Part shown: one piece after another, positions 63,778 to 64,000 of the stretch
Layout: every line of letters starts with the position of its first letter
Numbering within the stretch: the first letter of the stretch is position 1
Assembly: GCF_900172375.1 (NCBI RefSeq)
Contig: NZ_FWFS01000007.1
Span: 62,001-126,000 of the forward strand
Source of the DNA: Aquimixticola soesokkakensis
GTDB lineage: Bacteria > Pseudomonadota > Alphaproteobacteria > Rhodobacterales > Rhodobacteraceae
Length of the DNA: 64,000 bases
Direction: 5' to 3'
Notes under the pieces: model-generated
The model's input: the letters and a program-made list of their open reading frames with translations, nothing else
Told to the model about the DNA's origin: nothing
Database searches by the model: none
Program-made: the position numbers and the translations under genes

Positions 63778-64000
63778 ATGACCATCGCCAACCACACCCC
63801 GAACCCCGCGCGGAACCCCGTGCGACATCCTGAGCGAAACCCCGAGCGGAACCATGCGCAAACGGTGCTCAAAGCGGTGGAAAACGCCTCTGCCGCATCG
63901 CGCCTTGCGGCATCCTGGCGCCGCTCGGTGATCAAACACGGGCTCGACCCCGAGCAGCGCGCCGCACCCGAACGCATTGAATTGCGCGAGGTGGCGGCAC
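63778..64000 (+). CDS. AcoR-like (GAF/Fis) transcriptional regulator, N-terminus only
   Basis: 74 codons are visible before the window ends. The first 25 residues are a repetitive tail in which Asn-Pro or His-Pro alternates with Arg or Glu-Arg (NPARNPVRHPERNPERN). The next part, ASRLAASWRRSVIKHGLDP, is the conserved opening of regulators of acetoin/glycerol type, which carry a GAF domain and a Fis-type helix-turn-helix. GGGAGGAG precedes the ATG. It cannot be said whether a sigma-54 AAA+ domain is present. Confidence 0.65.
   Translation, partial: MTIANHTPNPARNPVRHPERNPERNHAQTVLKAVENASAASRLAASWRRSVIKHGLDPEQRAAPERIELREVAA

Overview
The window is one contiguous piece of a high-GC alphaproteobacterial chromosome, most likely a Rhodobacterales (Roseobacter-group) marine bacterium. 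The pointers are a divergent frc-type fructose ABC operon with a ROK regulator, a malyl-CoA lyase of the ethylmalonyl-CoA pathway, phaAB, the TlpA/ArgH/LysA/TIGR02302 block, a DUF1127 protein, and a PlcP/Agt-type lipid-remodelling operon. Coding density is high. I saw no insertion sequence, integrase, CRISPR array, rRNA or tRNA gene. Genes run off both ends: a ROK regulator at base 1 and an AcoR-like regulator at base 64000.

Region by region. (1) 1-4764: ROK regulator diverging from frcBCAK (fructose-type ABC importer plus a P-loop kinase), with a near-perfect 12-bp inverted repeat as likely operator. (2) 4829-16640: a shikimate/quinate catabolic block. It holds a LysR regulator, a dehydroshikimate dehydratase fused to an HPPD-like domain, a TAXI-TRAP importer, an NAD-type shikimate dehydrogenase paralogue, a complete TctABC tripartite transporter and a second TIM-barrel enzyme. 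Similar GGTGA/TCACC palindromes sit upstream of both transporter units. (3) 16792-20142: four translationally coupled genes (PlcP-like phosphoesterase, GT21 lipid glycosyltransferase, DedA, GT2) behind a Pho-box-like sequence, then an AGE epimerase on the other strand. (4) 21353-30924: core genes (greA, ETF-QO, TPR protein, ispE, polyprenyl synthase, TrmN-like methyltransferase, DMT exporter). (5) 31028-36061: phaB, phaA, an EAL phosphodiesterase, tag, and an Aer-like PAS protein. (6) 36094-47250: TlpA, argH with a tiny lipoprotein, lysA, TIGR02302, ftsEX, plsC, accA. (7) 47498-53491: malyl-CoA lyase, a three-gene D-glutamate/D-amino-acid pathway (dgcN-dgcA-dat), and an RTX protein carrying 16 copies of a hexanucleotide repeat. 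(8) 53607-64000: DUF1244, N-formylglutamate amidohydrolase, pyk, rpmI-rplT, pheS and pheT separated by a GIY-YIG gene and an ASCH gene, a GST, mscL, an Lrp-type regulator and a partial regulator.

How the parts work together. The first 16.6 kb would let the cell import a sugar and shikimate-like plant or algal compounds, sending the latter to protocatechuate. PHB synthesis (phaAB), malyl-CoA lyase and ETF-QO fit acetyl-CoA and acyl-CoA metabolism. The plcP-agt unit would replace phospholipids with glycolipids under phosphate limitation. The dgcN-dgcA-dat unit would recover nitrogen from D-amino acids. Functions are inferred from motifs, length and gene order seen by eye; no database search was run.
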